Numbered from the stretch's first letter, positions 8,624 through 17,890 are shown. The stretch is 64,000 nucleotides of DNA from Brachybacterium muris (GCF_016907455.1 NZ_JAFBCB010000001.1:3038001-3102000), one strand, 5' to 3'. Notes: a model not told the origin generated them from the sequence alone. Numbers and translations: made by a program.

Positions 8624-10186
8624 ATGGTACGGAAGATCAGGGCGAAGCTGGTGCTCCAGCTGCGCGCAGAAGGTCTGTCGGGGCGAGCGATTTCGTCCTC
8701 GCAGGGCATGTCCCGCAAGTCCGTGAGGGCGGTGTTCGAGGCCGCTGACGCTGCAGGGATCGGGTGGGGCGATATCGCGGACGTCGCCGATGAGCAGGTG
8801 TATGCCCGGTTGTTCCCGGGCCGGGGCGAGCACGAGAGCGTGTTCGCACAGCCGGACTGGGAACAGGTCCATCGAGAGATGGCCAGGGTCGGCGTGACGC
8901 TGAAGCTGTTGCACGGCGAGTACTTCGACGCGACCACGGCGGCTGGGGATCCGGCGATGGGGTATGACCGGTTTTGCCGCACCTACCAGCACCACGTCAT
9001 GGTCACCGGTGCCGCTTCGAGAGTCGGTCACAAGGCCGGCCAGAGCGTGGAGGTCGACTGGTCCGGCCCCACGATGGAGCTGGCCGATCCGGTCACCGGC
9101 GAGGTCTCGAAGGTGTTCTTGTTCGTTGCCTGCCTGCCTTTTTCTCGTTACGCGTTCTGCTTCCCGGCGCTGGATATGCGCCAGGAGTCCTGGCTGCGAG
9201 CGCACGTAGCGATGTTCGAGGCGCTGGGCGGGACGGTCCCGAGGATCGTTCCGGACAACCTCAAGACCGGTGTGGTGAAGCACCCCCGCGAGGGCGAGAT
9301 CGTCCTGAACGATGCGTATCGCGAGATGGCAGCGCATTACTCGGCGGCGGTGCTCCCGGGGAGGGTGCGGAAACCGAAAGACAAGGCGAGCGTGGAGAAC
9401 ACCGTCGCGCACGTCGCGACCTGGGTCATCGCCGGGCTGCGGGATCAGCGATTCACGTCCCTGCCCGAACTTGCAGCCGCCATCGGGCAGCGGATGGAGG
9501 CCTATAACGCGGAGCCGTTCCAGAAGCGGCCCGGATCCCGCGCCAGCGTGTTCGACGCGGAGGAGCGGCCGCTGCTGACGCCGCTGCCGGCGGTGCCCTA
9601 CGAGATCTCGACATGGCACTACGGACGACGAGTGGGCAGGAACGGGCACGTCACGTTCGCGCGGAACTTCTACTCCGCGCCGTTCGCGCACATCGGCGCG
9701 AAGGTCGATCTGCGCATCACGGCCCGGACGCTGGAGATCTATCAGGGCAGCCAGCGACTGACCAGTCACCTGCTGCTCCCGGAGACCGCGAGCAATGAGT
9801 ACCGCACCAACGACGCGGACCTACCTGCGGGCGAGCGTTTCCAGGCCTGGGACGCGCAGAGGGTGCGGGCGTGGGCAGATCGGGTCGGGCCGGCCACGGT
9901 GATCGTGATCCAGCGGATCTTCGAGTCCGTGCCGATCGTGGAACAGGGCCTGGATCCCGCGTTGGCGGTGCTACGGCTCTCTCGCCGCTTCTCCGTAGAT
10001 CGGGTCGAGGCGGCCTGCGCACTCGCGCTGACGGGACGGGTCCGTTCACCGCGCTATGCGCATCTGCACCCGATCTTGGCCACCGGGCAGGACAAGGTCG
10101 CCGCCCTGCGTCCACCCCGCGAGGAACCCGCGGAAGACGGCGGATACGTCCGTGGCGCCGACTACTACGCCGGAGGTGTCCGGTGA
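8624..10186 (+). CDS. istA: IS21-family transposase IstA (copy 1)
   Basis: 520-residue DDE transposase that recognises the element ends and performs strand transfer. The N-terminal ~60 residues hold a helix-turn-helix (LSGRAISSSQGMSRKSVRAVF). The catalytic core begins with an Asp in QSVEVDWSGP, has a second Asp in RIVPDNLKTGVVKH, and a Glu in KDKASVENTVAHV; the C-terminal part has the Mu-transposase-like beta domain (RVGRNGHVTFARNFYSAPF). Length is normal for IstA. Start ATG follows GGAAGGAG. The stop overlaps the istB start as GTGA. Confidence 0.95.
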   Translation: MVRKIRAKLVLQLRAEGLSGRAISSSQGMSRKSVRAVFEAADAAGIGWGDIADVADEQVYARLFPGRGEHESVFAQPDWEQVHREMARVGVTLKLLHGEYFDATTAAGDPAMGYDRFCRTYQHHVMVTGAASRVGHKAGQSVEVDWSGPTMELADPVTGEVSKVFLFVACLPFSRYAFCFPALDMRQESWLRAHVAMFEALGGTVPRIVPDNLKTGVVKHPREGEIVLNDAYREMAAHYSAAVLPGRVRKPKDKASVENTVAHVATWVIAGLRDQRFTSLPELAAAIGQRMEAYNAEPFQKRPGSRASVFDAEERPLLTPLPAVPYEISTWHYGRRVGRNGHVTFARNFYSAPFAHIGAKVDLRITARTLEIYQGSQRLTSHLLLPETASNEYRTNDADLPAGERFQAWDAQRVRAWADRVGPATVIVIQRIFESVPIVEQGLDPALAVLRLSRRFSVDRVEAACALALTGRVRSPRYAHLHPILATGQDKVAALRPPREEPAEDGGYVRGADYYAGGVR

Positions 10187-10929
10187 GCGTGATCGATAAC
10201 GACACGAAGCGGAAGCTGCGCGAGATGGGCGCGACCGCGCTGCTGGACGCGATCGATGCCCAGGATGAGGCTCACGTGCTGGGGATGTCGTTCCAGGAAC
10301 GGCTCCAGCTGATCGTGGACGAGGCGCATTCCATCTTCAATCATGGAAAGGTCGAGGGTCTGATCCGCCGGGCGGGGCTGCGTTATCCCGGAGCGGACCT
10401 GCGGCGGCTGGATCTGGTCGAGGAACGGGGACTGAACCGGAACGTGATCGCGCAACTGGCAACCTGCTCCTTCATCCAGCGGCAACAGAACGTGGTCTTC
10501 CAGGGCTTCACCGGCTCAGGGAAGTCCTACCTCGGCTGCGCGCTGGCGAAGCAGGCCTGCCAGCACCGGCTCCGAGCCCACTACATCCGAATGCCCGACC
10601 TCGAAGAGGCCTGGGCCCTGGCAAAGGACAAGCCGCAGGGCCAGACGAAGTTCCTGCGGAAGTACTCCACGTTCTCGCTGCTGGTGATCGACGAGTGGCT
10701 GCTGGACCATCCTGACGAGGGAATGCGTTCGATGCTGCTGGAACTGCTCGAGCGCCGCTATGACACCGGCTCGACCGTGTTCTGCACCCAGTACCCGAAG
10801 AAGGACTGGCACGCCCGGCTCGGTGGAGCAGTCCACGCCGATGCGATCATGGACCGCATCGTGCACAACACAATCTGGATCGACACCGGCGACAGGAACA
10901 TGCGAGAACACACCGCACTGCCCCAGTGA
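10183..10929 (+). CDS. istB: IS21-family helper ATPase IstB (copy 1)
   Basis: 248-residue AAA+ ATPase that assists IstA in target selection and assembly. Walker A is GFTGSGKSY and Walker B is LLVIDEW; the arginine-containing C-terminal region ends IVHNTIWIDTGDRNMREH. Start GTG overlaps the istA stop (GTGA), so the two are translationally coupled. The open frame extends further upstream, but only inside istA, and the conserved protein begins at MSVIDNDTKRKLREMG. Confidence 0.95.
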   Translation: MSVIDNDTKRKLREMGATALLDAIDAQDEAHVLGMSFQERLQLIVDEAHSIFNHGKVEGLIRRAGLRYPGADLRRLDLVEERGLNRNVIAQLATCSFIQRQQNVVFQGFTGSGKSYLGCALAKQACQHRLRAHYIRMPDLEEAWALAKDKPQGQTKFLRKYSTFSLLVIDEWLLDHPDEGMRSMLLELLERRYDTGSTVFCTQYPKKDWHARLGGAVHADAIMDRIVHNTIWIDTGDRNMREHTALPQ

Positions 10930-11502
10930 CCCGATGCCGGCGGGAGCCAGTGGTCCCCACCGCGGCGGCTACTGGCCCCCGTCGGCACGATCGGCGGTCC
11001 CCAAGAGCAAGATTCGGTGGCTCCCACGACTACGAATACTCACTTGGAGCCGATCGAGGGGATGATCTGCGCGAACACCGCTGATTCGGTGCGGGTGGAC
11101 AGGCCCAGCACCTGGCCGATGGCGGCGAGCACGTCCATGTCGTACCCGACAGCCTCCCCATCGGAGCCGACGAACTCGCCGGGGGCGTAGTTCAGGGCGG
11201 CACCGTTGATGAGCTCTCCGCGCTCGCGGATCGGGGCGGGAACCATCGCAGCCAGGTCGTCCTGGCGCTCGATCCCGCGGAGGTCCACCTCGGGCACGGT
11301 GTTCGACTCGGAATCGAGGCGCTCACTCGCCCGGGTGCAGCCAGCGGTCACCGACGCCGCGGTGCCGACGAGGACTGCGGCCGGCAGGGCTCGCAGCAGG
11401 GTCCGTCTGGGGGTGTTCACGCAGCAAGCTTGTGCACGCCTGCGCATACTTCTGTGAACTCTCCGCGGAATGAGAGAGGCCTAACATGCCACTTCGACGC
11501 GA

Positions 11503-11710
11503 GCGCGGACCGCCGCGGGCAGGCCAGGGACGCGCGGACCGCCGCGGGCAGGCCAGGGACGCGCGGACCGCCGCGGGCAGGCCAGGGACGCGCGGACCGC
11601 CGCGGGCAGGCCAGGGACGCGCGGGGCGCGATGCGGGCGCGCCAGGGCGCGCGGGGCGCGATGCGGGCAGGCCAGGCACGCGATGCGGGCGCTCCAGGGA
11701 CGCGAGCGGC
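11503..11710. repeat. 29-bp tandem repeats grading into degenerate copies
   Basis: Four exact 29-base units (11503-11618), each containing GCGCGGACCGCCGCGGGCAG then GCCAGGGAC, are followed by shorter divergent units built from GCGCGGGGCGCGATGCGGGC. There are no spacers, so it is not a CRISPR. It lies just past the 3' end of the leftward ABC exporter operon and before the split binding-protein gene. Confidence 0.9.
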
Positions 11711-11725
11711 GATCCGCCCGTCGGC

Positions 11726-13891
11726 TCAGAAGCCCGTCGACATGCCACCTGTGGTGGTGGCAGGCTCCTCATCGGCGGTAGCGTCCTCGGCGTCCAGGTC
11801 CGTGGCGGCGCCCTCGAACTGGGAGCGGTACAGCCTCGCGTAGGCGCCGCCGGCCTCCAGCAGCTGCTCGTGGTTGCCCTGCTCCACGATGTCACCGGCC
11901 TCCATCACCAGGATCAGGTCGGCGTCGCGGATGGTGGACAGGCGGTGGGCGATCACGAAGGAGGTGCGGCCCTCGCGCAGGCGGTTCATCGCGTTCTGCA
12001 CCAGCACCTCGGTGCGGGTGTCCACGCTGGAGGTGGCCTCGTCCAGGATCAGCAGGCTGGGCTTGGCCAGGAACGCGCGGGCGATGGTCAGCAGCTGCTT
12101 CTCACCGGCCGACAGCGAGGTGCCGTCGTCGTCCACCACCGTCTCGTAGCCCTCGGGCAGCTGGCGCACGAAGTCGTCCACGTGGGTGGCGCGGGCGGCC
12201 TCGATGACCTCCTCGTCGGTGGCGTCCAGGCGCCCGTAGCGGATGTTCTCCATCAGGGTGCCCTTGAACAGCCAGGTGTCCTGCAGCACCATGCCGGTGC
12301 GGGAGCGGAGCTGGTCGCGGGTGAGGTCGCGGATGTCGATGCCGTCGATCGTGATGCGGCCGCCGTCCACCTCGTAGAACCGCATCACCAGGTTCACCAG
12401 GGTGGTCTTGCCGGCGCCCGTGGGGCCCACGATCGCGACGGTGTGGCCGGGGTCGGCCACCAGGGACAGGTCGCGGATCAGCTCCCGGTCGGGGCTGTAG
12501 GAAAAGCGCACGTGCTCGAACTCCACGCGGCCCTCGCGGATCGCGGCAGCGGCCCCGGGCTTCTCCTGCTCCAGTTCCTGCTCCTCGGCGTCCATCAGCT
12601 CGAACACACGCTCGGCGCTGGCCACCCCGGACTGCAGCATGGTGGCCATCGAGGCCACCTGGGACAGCGGCTGGGTGAACTGGCGGGAGTACTGGATGAA
12701 CGCCTGCACGTCACCGAGCGTGATCTGCCCGGAGACGATCCGCAGGCCGCCCACGATGGCGACCGCCACGTAGCTGAGGTTCCCCACGAACATCATCAGC
12801 GGCATGATCAGCGAGGAGACGAACTGGGCGCCGAAAGTCGCCTTGAACAGCGACTCGTTCTCCTTCTCGAAGCGCTCGGCCACCTGGTCGCGGCGACCGA
12901 ACACGGTCACCAGGTCGTGCCCGGTGAAGGCCTCCTCCACCTCGGCGTTGACCACACCGGTGGCATCCCACTGCTGGGCGAACAGCTGCTGCGCCTTCTT
13001 GCCCACCACCCCGGTGATCAGCAGCGCCACCGGGATCACGGCCAGGGCGATCAGCGACAGCTGCCACGAGATCGTGAACATCATGACCAGCACGCCGATC
13101 ACGGTGAGGATCGAGTTGACCAGGCCCGTGACGGTGTTCATCAGGGTGTTCTGGATGTTGTCGATGTCGTTGGTGACCCGCGAGAGGATCTCCCCGCGCT
13201 TCATCCGGTCGAAGTAGGCCAGCGGCAGGCGGTGCAGCTTCTCCTCCACGTCCCGGCGCAGGCGGTACACCATGCGGAACAGGATGCGGTTCAGGGCCAG
13301 GCCCTGCAGCCACATCAGCAGCGCGGAGATCACGAACAGGCCCACCGCCAAGCCCAGGACCTGGTACAGGGACGTGAAGTCGATGCCCTGGCCAGGGGTG
13401 AGCTCCATGCCGGAGAGCATGTCGGCGAACTGCTCCTCGCCGGCAGCGCGCAGCCCGTCGATGATCTCCTGCTTCGAGGCTCCCGGCGGCAGCTCGCGGG
13501 AGATCAGGCCGGTGAAGATGAGGTCGGTGGCGCGACCCAGGATCCTGGGGCCAACCACGGACAGCGCGACGGACACGAACCCGATCAGGATCGCGGCGAA
13601 CAGGTACTTGCGCTCCGGGCCGATCTCGCGGATCAGGCGCTTGGTGGAGGGCCAGAAGTTCTTCGCGCTCTGACCGGGGCGCAGCCCGCGCTCGGCGGCC
13701 TTCTCGGCGGCGATCTCCTCGGCCTCGGCGGCCTCGTCACCGGCCACGACGGGCTTGATGGGCGCGGGGACGCGGGTCGCCTCGTCCGGGCTCGCGCCCT
13801 CGGGTGTGGTGCCGTCGGCCGACGGGCCCGCGGTGCTCGCCCCACTGGTCTCGGGTGTCGTGCCGTCGCGCTTCTCGTCGGGAGCAGTCAT
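11726..13891 (-). CDS. ABC exporter half-transporter with canonical ATPase site (TM287/288 type, partner B)
   Basis: 721 residues: an acidic, Thr/Pro-rich extension of ~90 residues, a six-helix membrane domain, and an ABC domain. Walker A GPTGAGKTT has Lys495; the signature is the altered LSAGEKQLL; Walker B LLILDEATSSVD keeps the catalytic Glu; the switch His is in VIAHRLSTI. In heterodimeric exporters such as TM287/288 or LmrCD this pattern belongs to the subunit whose Walker B is competent. It starts with ATG overlapping the partner's stop (TGATG). Substrate is unknown; multidrug or lipid export is the usual role. Confidence 0.9.
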   Translation of the reverse strand: MTAPDEKRDGTTPETSGASTAGPSADGTTPEGASPDEATRVPAPIKPVVAGDEAAEAEEIAAEKAAERGLRPGQSAKNFWPSTKRLIREIGPERKYLFAAILIGFVSVALSVVGPRILGRATDLIFTGLISRELPPGASKQEIIDGLRAAGEEQFADMLSGMELTPGQGIDFTSLYQVLGLAVGLFVISALLMWLQGLALNRILFRMVYRLRRDVEEKLHRLPLAYFDRMKRGEILSRVTNDIDNIQNTLMNTVTGLVNSILTVIGVLVMMFTISWQLSLIALAVIPVALLITGVVGKKAQQLFAQQWDATGVVNAEVEEAFTGHDLVTVFGRRDQVAERFEKENESLFKATFGAQFVSSLIMPLMMFVGNLSYVAVAIVGGLRIVSGQITLGDVQAFIQYSRQFTQPLSQVASMATMLQSGVASAERVFELMDAEEQELEQEKPGAAAAIREGRVEFEHVRFSYSPDRELIRDLSLVADPGHTVAIVGPTGAGKTTLVNLVMRFYEVDGGRITIDGIDIRDLTRDQLRSRTGMVLQDTWLFKGTLMENIRYGRLDATDEEVIEAARATHVDDFVRQLPEGYETVVDDDGTSLSAGEKQLLTIARAFLAKPSLLILDEATSSVDTRTEVLVQNAMNRLREGRTSFVIAHRLSTIRDADLILVMEAGDIVEQGNHEQLLEAGGAYARLYRSQFEGAATDLDAEDATADEEPATTTGGMSTGF

Positions 13892-15627
13892 CAGGCCGCC
13901 TCCTCCTCGACGCCCTGGGAGCGCACGATCTCGCGGTACGTCTCCGAGCTCTCCAGCAGCTCCGCGTGGGTGCCGCGCCCCACGATCCGGCCGTGGTCCA
14001 GCACCAGGATCAGATCGGCCCCGGTGATGGTGGTGACGCGCTGGGCGACCACCAGCACCAGCGCGTCGCGGGTGTGCGGCGCGAGGGCCCGGCGCAGCTT
14101 CGCGTCGGTGGTGAGGTCCAGGGCGCTGAAGGAGTCGTCGAACAGGAACAGGGAGGGCTTGGCCACCAGCGCCCGGGCGATGCACAGCCGCTGCCGCTGA
14201 CCGCCGGAGACATTGGTGCCGCCCTGGGCGATCGGGGAGTCCAGCTGCAGCGGCATCGCGGCCACGAAGTCGCGGCCCTGGGCGATGGTGAGGGCCTGCC
14301 ACAGCTCCTCGTCGGTCGCATCAGGGTTGCCGAAGCGCAGGTTCGAGCCCACGGTCCCGGAGAACAGGTACGGCCGCTGCGGCACCAGGCCCACGCGGTC
14401 CCACAGCACCTGGGCATCCAGGTCGCGCACGTCGTGGCCGTTCAGCAGCACCCGCCCCTCGGTGACGTCCACCAGGCGCGGCACCAGGTTCAGCAGGGAG
14501 GTCTTGCCGGCGCCGGTGCCGCCGATGATCGCGACCGTCTGTCCGGCGCGGGCGGTGAAGGAGATGTCCTCCAGCACCGACTTCTCGGCACCGGGGTAGG
14601 TGAAGGAGACGTCCTCGAAGGTGAGCTCCACCGGCCCCTCCACGTCGCGCACACCGTTGGTGCGCTGCACCACGCTGGTGTCGGTGCTGAGCACCGCGGT
14701 GATGCGCTCGGCGGAGACCATCGCGCGCGGGATCATCATCGTCATGAAGGTCGCCATCATCACCGCGATCAGGATCTGGATCAGGTAGGCGATGAACGCG
14801 GTGATCGAGCCGATCTCCATCTGACCGGCGTCGATGCGGGGCGCGGCCACGGCCAGCACCAGCACGCTGGAGACGTTGATGATGAACATGATGATCGGGT
14901 TGATCAGGATCATCAGCAGGCCGATGCGGCGGTTCAGGTCGGTCAGCTCGAAGTTGACCTCCTCGTAGCGCTCCCTCTCCCGCTCCTCGCGCACGAAGGC
15001 GCGCAGCACACGGATGCCGGTGATCTGCTCGCGCAGCACCCCGTTGATGCGGTCGATCTTCTCCTGCATCTGCCGGAACATCGGGGCGGCCTTGAGGATC
15101 AGGAAGCCGACGCTCACCAGCATCACCGGCACCATCACCGCGATCAGCCAGGCCATCCCGGGCTCCACGCTGAGCGCCAGGATCACCCCGCCGATACCCG
15201 TGACCGGCGCCTGCACCAGGAAGTTCAGGGAGAAGAAGATCAGCAGCTGCACCTGCTGCACGTCGTTGGTGGAGCGGGTGATCAGCGAAGGGGTGCCGAA
15301 CTCGCTTATCTCGCGCGGGGAGAAGCTCTGCACCTGGCCGAACACGCGGGTGCGCAGGTCACGGCCCACGCTCATCGCCGAGCGGGCGCTGAAGTAGTTC
15401 GCCAGCACCAGCGCCACGATGTTGCCGAAGGACACCGCGGTCATGATCCAGCCCAGGCGCCAGATCACCGGGATGTCGGCCTTGGCCACGCCGTCGTCGA
15501 TGATGTCGGCGTTGATGGTGGGCAGGTACAGCGCGGCCATCACGCCGATGGTCTGGAACAGCACCACCAGCAGCACCCACGGCAGGTACGGCTTGAGCGC
15601 CCTCAGTACGAGGCGGAGCAGGGGCAC
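13891..15627 (-). CDS. ABC exporter half-transporter with degenerate ATPase site (partner A)
   Basis: 578 residues: six predicted membrane helices, then an ABC domain with Walker A GGTGAGKTS (Lys375) and signature VSGGQRQRL. Walker B reads LFLFDDSFSALD, with Asp (about residue 498) in place of the catalytic Glu, the hallmark of the non-hydrolysing site of heterodimeric exporters. The start chosen is GTG preceded by AAGGAG at 6-7 bases; the frame is open further upstream but lacks a ribosome site and hydrophobic character. First gene of a two-gene operon with partner B. Confidence 0.9.
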   Translation of the reverse strand: MPLLRLVLRALKPYLPWVLLVVLFQTIGVMAALYLPTINADIIDDGVAKADIPVIWRLGWIMTAVSFGNIVALVLANYFSARSAMSVGRDLRTRVFGQVQSFSPREISEFGTPSLITRSTNDVQQVQLLIFFSLNFLVQAPVTGIGGVILALSVEPGMAWLIAVMVPVMLVSVGFLILKAAPMFRQMQEKIDRINGVLREQITGIRVLRAFVREERERERYEEVNFELTDLNRRIGLLMILINPIIMFIINVSSVLVLAVAAPRIDAGQMEIGSITAFIAYLIQILIAVMMATFMTMMIPRAMVSAERITAVLSTDTSVVQRTNGVRDVEGPVELTFEDVSFTYPGAEKSVLEDISFTARAGQTVAIIGGTGAGKTSLLNLVPRLVDVTEGRVLLNGHDVRDLDAQVLWDRVGLVPQRPYLFSGTVGSNLRFGNPDATDEELWQALTIAQGRDFVAAMPLQLDSPIAQGGTNVSGGQRQRLCIARALVAKPSLFLFDDSFSALDLTTDAKLRRALAPHTRDALVLVVAQRVTTITGADLILVLDHGRIVGRGTHAELLESSETYREIVRSQGVEEEAA

Positions 15628-15945
15628 GGTTCTCCTTCCGGGGAGCGCGGGCGCGATCTGCGGGTTCGCGCGGGCGCTGATGGCGAAGGCGCGCGGCGGC
15701 CAAGAGCACCGGGGGCGTTCGAGGCGAGCGGGAGTCCGACCAGCGCAACGGGGCATCCGACGAGCACGACGGGGGCGATCCGTGCGCCCCGTGAAGCATA
15801 GTCGACCCCTCTGACACGGGACAGGCCTGGTCGGCCACCTCACGCGGGCACTCGATCAGCGTGCACCGGGCCGCGTCGGCCCAGACATCCGGGCGTGCAG
15901 CACACACCCCGCGGCGCGTGCGGGGGTGTCGGCTACCGTGGACGG
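15628..15945. other. Divergent promoter region
   Basis: 318 bases between the leftward exporter operon and the rightward DUF6318 gene. I see a possible minus-strand -10 (TATGCT, plus-strand agcata at about 15796-15802) and the leaderless -10 of the rightward gene. No gene is convincing here. Confidence 0.4.
15934..15939 (+). promoter_or_regulatory. -10 box of a leaderless promoter (DUF6318 gene)
   Basis: TACCGT followed by exactly 6 bases and then the GTG start; there is no ribosome-binding site. This supports GTG 15946 as the true start. Confidence 0.55.
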
Positions 15946-16623
15946 GTGGATCGCCCCGCCCAGCGCATCGTCATCATCGTGCTCGCCATCCTGCTCGTCG
16001 TCCCCATCGGGGCGCTCGGGCTCAGCGGCATGCTCGGAGGCGACGACGAGCCGTCGGCCACGCAGGCACCCACCGGCCCCGCTGACAACCGGCCCACGAT
16101 GGACCCCGCCGATCAGCCACCGCGCCCCGAGATCGCGAAGCCCGAGGCCCCGGCGGTGATGGCGGAGCAGACCCCCGAGGGCGCCGAGGCGACCCTGGCG
16201 TTCCTTCTCGAGTCCTACACGTACATGATGACCAGCGGCGATACCTCGGTGTGGGAGGCGTCGGTCGACCCCAACTGCTCGGTGTGCATGACCTTCCTGG
16301 ACAACGCACGGGTGCTGAACGATCAGGGCGGCTATCTGGTGGACGGCGCGTTCGTGGTGGACTCCACCTCCTTCCAGGCCGCCGGCGACCCCGCGACGGG
16401 AGGCGCACCCGCGAGCGGCGTGGCCACCGCCCACTTCACCCAGGCCGAGAGCATCCTGGTGGACGACCCCACCCGACAGGCCATCCCCCTGGGTGCGGTG
16501 ACCGGGCAGATCCAGGCACAGATGCTGTGGGACGGCCGGCGCTGGCTGATCGGCGACATGACCTATCTGCCCGCGGCCGGTCAGGGCGAGGGCGGCGGCG
16601 CTCCGTCCGACGGTGGCGCCTGA
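15946..16623 (+). CDS. DUF6318 family membrane-anchored protein
   Basis: 225 residues. A single hydrophobic helix near the N-terminus (RIVIIVLAILLVVPIGALGL) with little before it suggests an exported, membrane-tethered protein. A Pro/Thr-rich linker follows, then a folded domain with AEATLAFLLESYTYMMTSGD, a CSVC pair and a final WDGRRWLIGDMTYL strand, as in the DUF6318 family found in Micrococcales. Function is not known. The GTG start is set by the leaderless -10 six bases upstream. The downstream flank carries the first of two hairpin direct repeats. Confidence 0.75.
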   Translation: MDRPAQRIVIIVLAILLVVPIGALGLSGMLGGDDEPSATQAPTGPADNRPTMDPADQPPRPEIAKPEAPAVMAEQTPEGAEATLAFLLESYTYMMTSGDTSVWEASVDPNCSVCMTFLDNARVLNDQGGYLVDGAFVVDSTSFQAAGDPATGGAPASGVATAHFTQAESILVDDPTRQAIPLGAVTGQIQAQMLWDGRRWLIGDMTYLPAAGQGEGGGAPSDGGA

Positions 16624-16640
16624 CCCTCACCTCCGCCGTC

Positions 16641-16681
16641 GAGGCACGAATCCTTGTCGGAATGGGGCTCCAGTTCCGACA
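16641..16681. repeat. Hairpin-bearing direct repeat, left copy
   Basis: GAGGCACGAA at 16641-16650 is shared exactly with the right copy, then TGTCGGAA (16655-16662) pairs with TTCCGACA (16674-16681) around an 11-base loop. It may end transcription of the DUF6318 gene, or mark one boundary of an inserted cassette. Confidence 0.7.
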
Positions 16682-16864
16682 CCTCACGCTCCATACCTGC
16701 GAGTAACAGGGGCGGGTTCTCCCGGTTGCAGCGATGGGGCCGCGCCAGTACCGACCTGAGGCACCCGAGTTCACCCAGGTTCCTCCCCAATGCGCCGCTC
16801 GTGGATGACCTGCCGCTTGTGGATGACCCCATGCTGGCAACCGGGCGATTGGCACTCTGGGGAC

Positions 16865-17842
16865 ATGGCACGCCCACCTGCACCTCTTCCTCCTTCGTTG
16901 CCGTGGCGCGCCTTCACCCGCTCCGAGGCACTGAGCGCTGGTGTCTCCTCGCAGCGATTGCGCCGCAAGGACATCTACACGGTGCGGCCGGGCCTGTATG
17001 CCGTCAGCGGGAGCGAGCTCACCGAGCTGGACATCGTCGCTGCCTTGTGCCGGGCCGACCCTGCTGCGGTCGTGGTCGGTCTCTCCGCCGCACGGATGCA
17101 AGGACTGCCCCTGCCCTCGCAGAACAGCACCTGGGCCACCCGGACGCCCGTGCACATCGCCGCCGACCGCGGAACACGGAAGGATGATCGGGTAGTGCGC
17201 TGGCACAACTTCTCCTTCGCCCCCGGCGAGGTCCGCCGGGTCTCCTACAGCCACCTGCCCGCGCCCGACGAAGCCGCGATCCCTCACTCGAGGTTGCGGA
17301 TGTCGAGCAGGGCCCGCACATGGCGAGACCTCGCACCGCTCCTCACGCACCTCCAACTGGTCTCGGTCGGGGATCACCTCGTGCGTCGTCCCACCCCGAC
17401 CTTCGACAAGGGCCGCACTGAGCCGTTGTGCACCGTCGCTGAACTCAGTGCCGCGTGCACCGGCCGGTACGCCGGGAAGCTGCGCACCGCACTGGGCGAC
17501 GTACGGGTCGGTGCCGACTCGCCTCGCGAGACGATGCTGCGGCTCGCGTTCAGGGAGGCCGGTCTGCCGGAGCCGCTCATCAACCAGCCGCTCCATGGTC
17601 CGGACGGGCGCGTGCTCCATCGCCCTGACTTCCAATGGCCCGAGCACCGGGTGTGCGCCGAGTACGAGGGGAAGACCCACAACGATGAGGAGCAGGTGAA
17701 GCGCGGCATCCGGCGCGCGCGTCGCACCAGTTCAGCCGGGTTCCTCGAGATCCGGCTGTACGACGAGGACACCCGGGCGTCGTGTGCGAACGCCGTTCGT
17801 ATCGTGCGCGACGAGCTCATCGCGCGTGGGTGGAAGCCCTGA
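16865..17842 (+). CDS. AbiEi-like / DUF559 (Vsr-like fold) protein, second copy of the family
   Basis: 325 residues from an ATG that gives MARPPAPLPPSLPWRAF. A winged-helix-like N-terminus (FTRSEALSAGVSSQRLRRKD, then YTVRPGLYAV) is followed by a middle domain and a C-terminal DUF559-like region: PRETMLRLAFREAGL, HRPDFQWPEHRVCAEYEGKTHN (split: Asp in RPDF, Glu in AEYEG), then RRTSSAGFLEIRLYDEDT. The order matches the gene at 5001 but the sequences are diverged. The gene sits alone between two direct repeats that both form hairpins. Role unknown; AbiE-type antitoxins pair with a nucleotidyltransferase toxin, and none is adjacent. Confidence 0.75.
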   Translation: MARPPAPLPPSLPWRAFTRSEALSAGVSSQRLRRKDIYTVRPGLYAVSGSELTELDIVAALCRADPAAVVVGLSAARMQGLPLPSQNSTWATRTPVHIAADRGTRKDDRVVRWHNFSFAPGEVRRVSYSHLPAPDEAAIPHSRLRMSSRARTWRDLAPLLTHLQLVSVGDHLVRRPTPTFDKGRTEPLCTVAELSAACTGRYAGKLRTALGDVRVGADSPRETMLRLAFREAGLPEPLINQPLHGPDGRVLHRPDFQWPEHRVCAEYEGKTHNDEEQVKRGIRRARRTSSAGFLEIRLYDEDTRASCANAVRIVRDELIARGWKP

Positions 17843-17890
17843 CCGCCGGACTGCGCCCGACGGGAGTCCCCCGACGACCCCCGCCCGGCC

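Larger units (their letters stand above)
8462..11042 (+). mobile_element. IS21-family insertion sequence, copy 1 (2581 bp)
   Basis: The element runs from TGAATATTCG to CGAATACTCA; the termini are imperfect inverted repeats (TGAATATTCG against TGAGTATTCG) with the TG...CA ends usual in IS21. It carries overlapping istA and istB. It is flanked by a 5-bp target duplication, CTTGG, at 8457-8461 and 11043-11047. It sits antisense to the binding-protein gene. Copy 2 has the same length and encodes the same proteins, and no difference was seen on reading, implying recent transposition. Confidence 0.96.
7912..11447 (-). pseudogene. Amino acid ABC substrate-binding lipoprotein, split by IS21-family insertion and frameshifted
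   Basis: The 5' part (11447-11043) encodes a lipoprotein signal with RRTLLRALPAAVLVG and lipobox VTAGC, then the start of a family-3 binding protein (AVGYDMDVLAAIGQVLG). The 3' part (8461-7912) resumes at exactly the next codon (GSK then YDVGISSFTINAERL) once the element and one copy of the duplicated CTTGG are removed. A second lesion is a one-base loss in a C-run at 8016-8020: upstream frame reads EFAEALRG, and the frame ending [18 protein letters not shown] continues to a stop that overlaps the permease start. The start may instead be GTG at 11420. Transporter function is presumably lost. Confidence 0.88.

Noticed and set aside
9871..10182. N-terminal extension of IstB upstream of GTG 10183
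   Set aside because: The extension overlaps istA in another frame and shows no conserved sequence; the GTGA junction and family start support 10183.
11503..11618. CRISPR array
   Set aside because: The 29-bp units are directly adjacent with no unique spacers and there are no cas genes.
11486..15801. Large rightward open frames opposite the first ABC exporter pair
   Set aside because: Low-complexity composition; the minus strand has full Walker A, signature and Walker B motifs.
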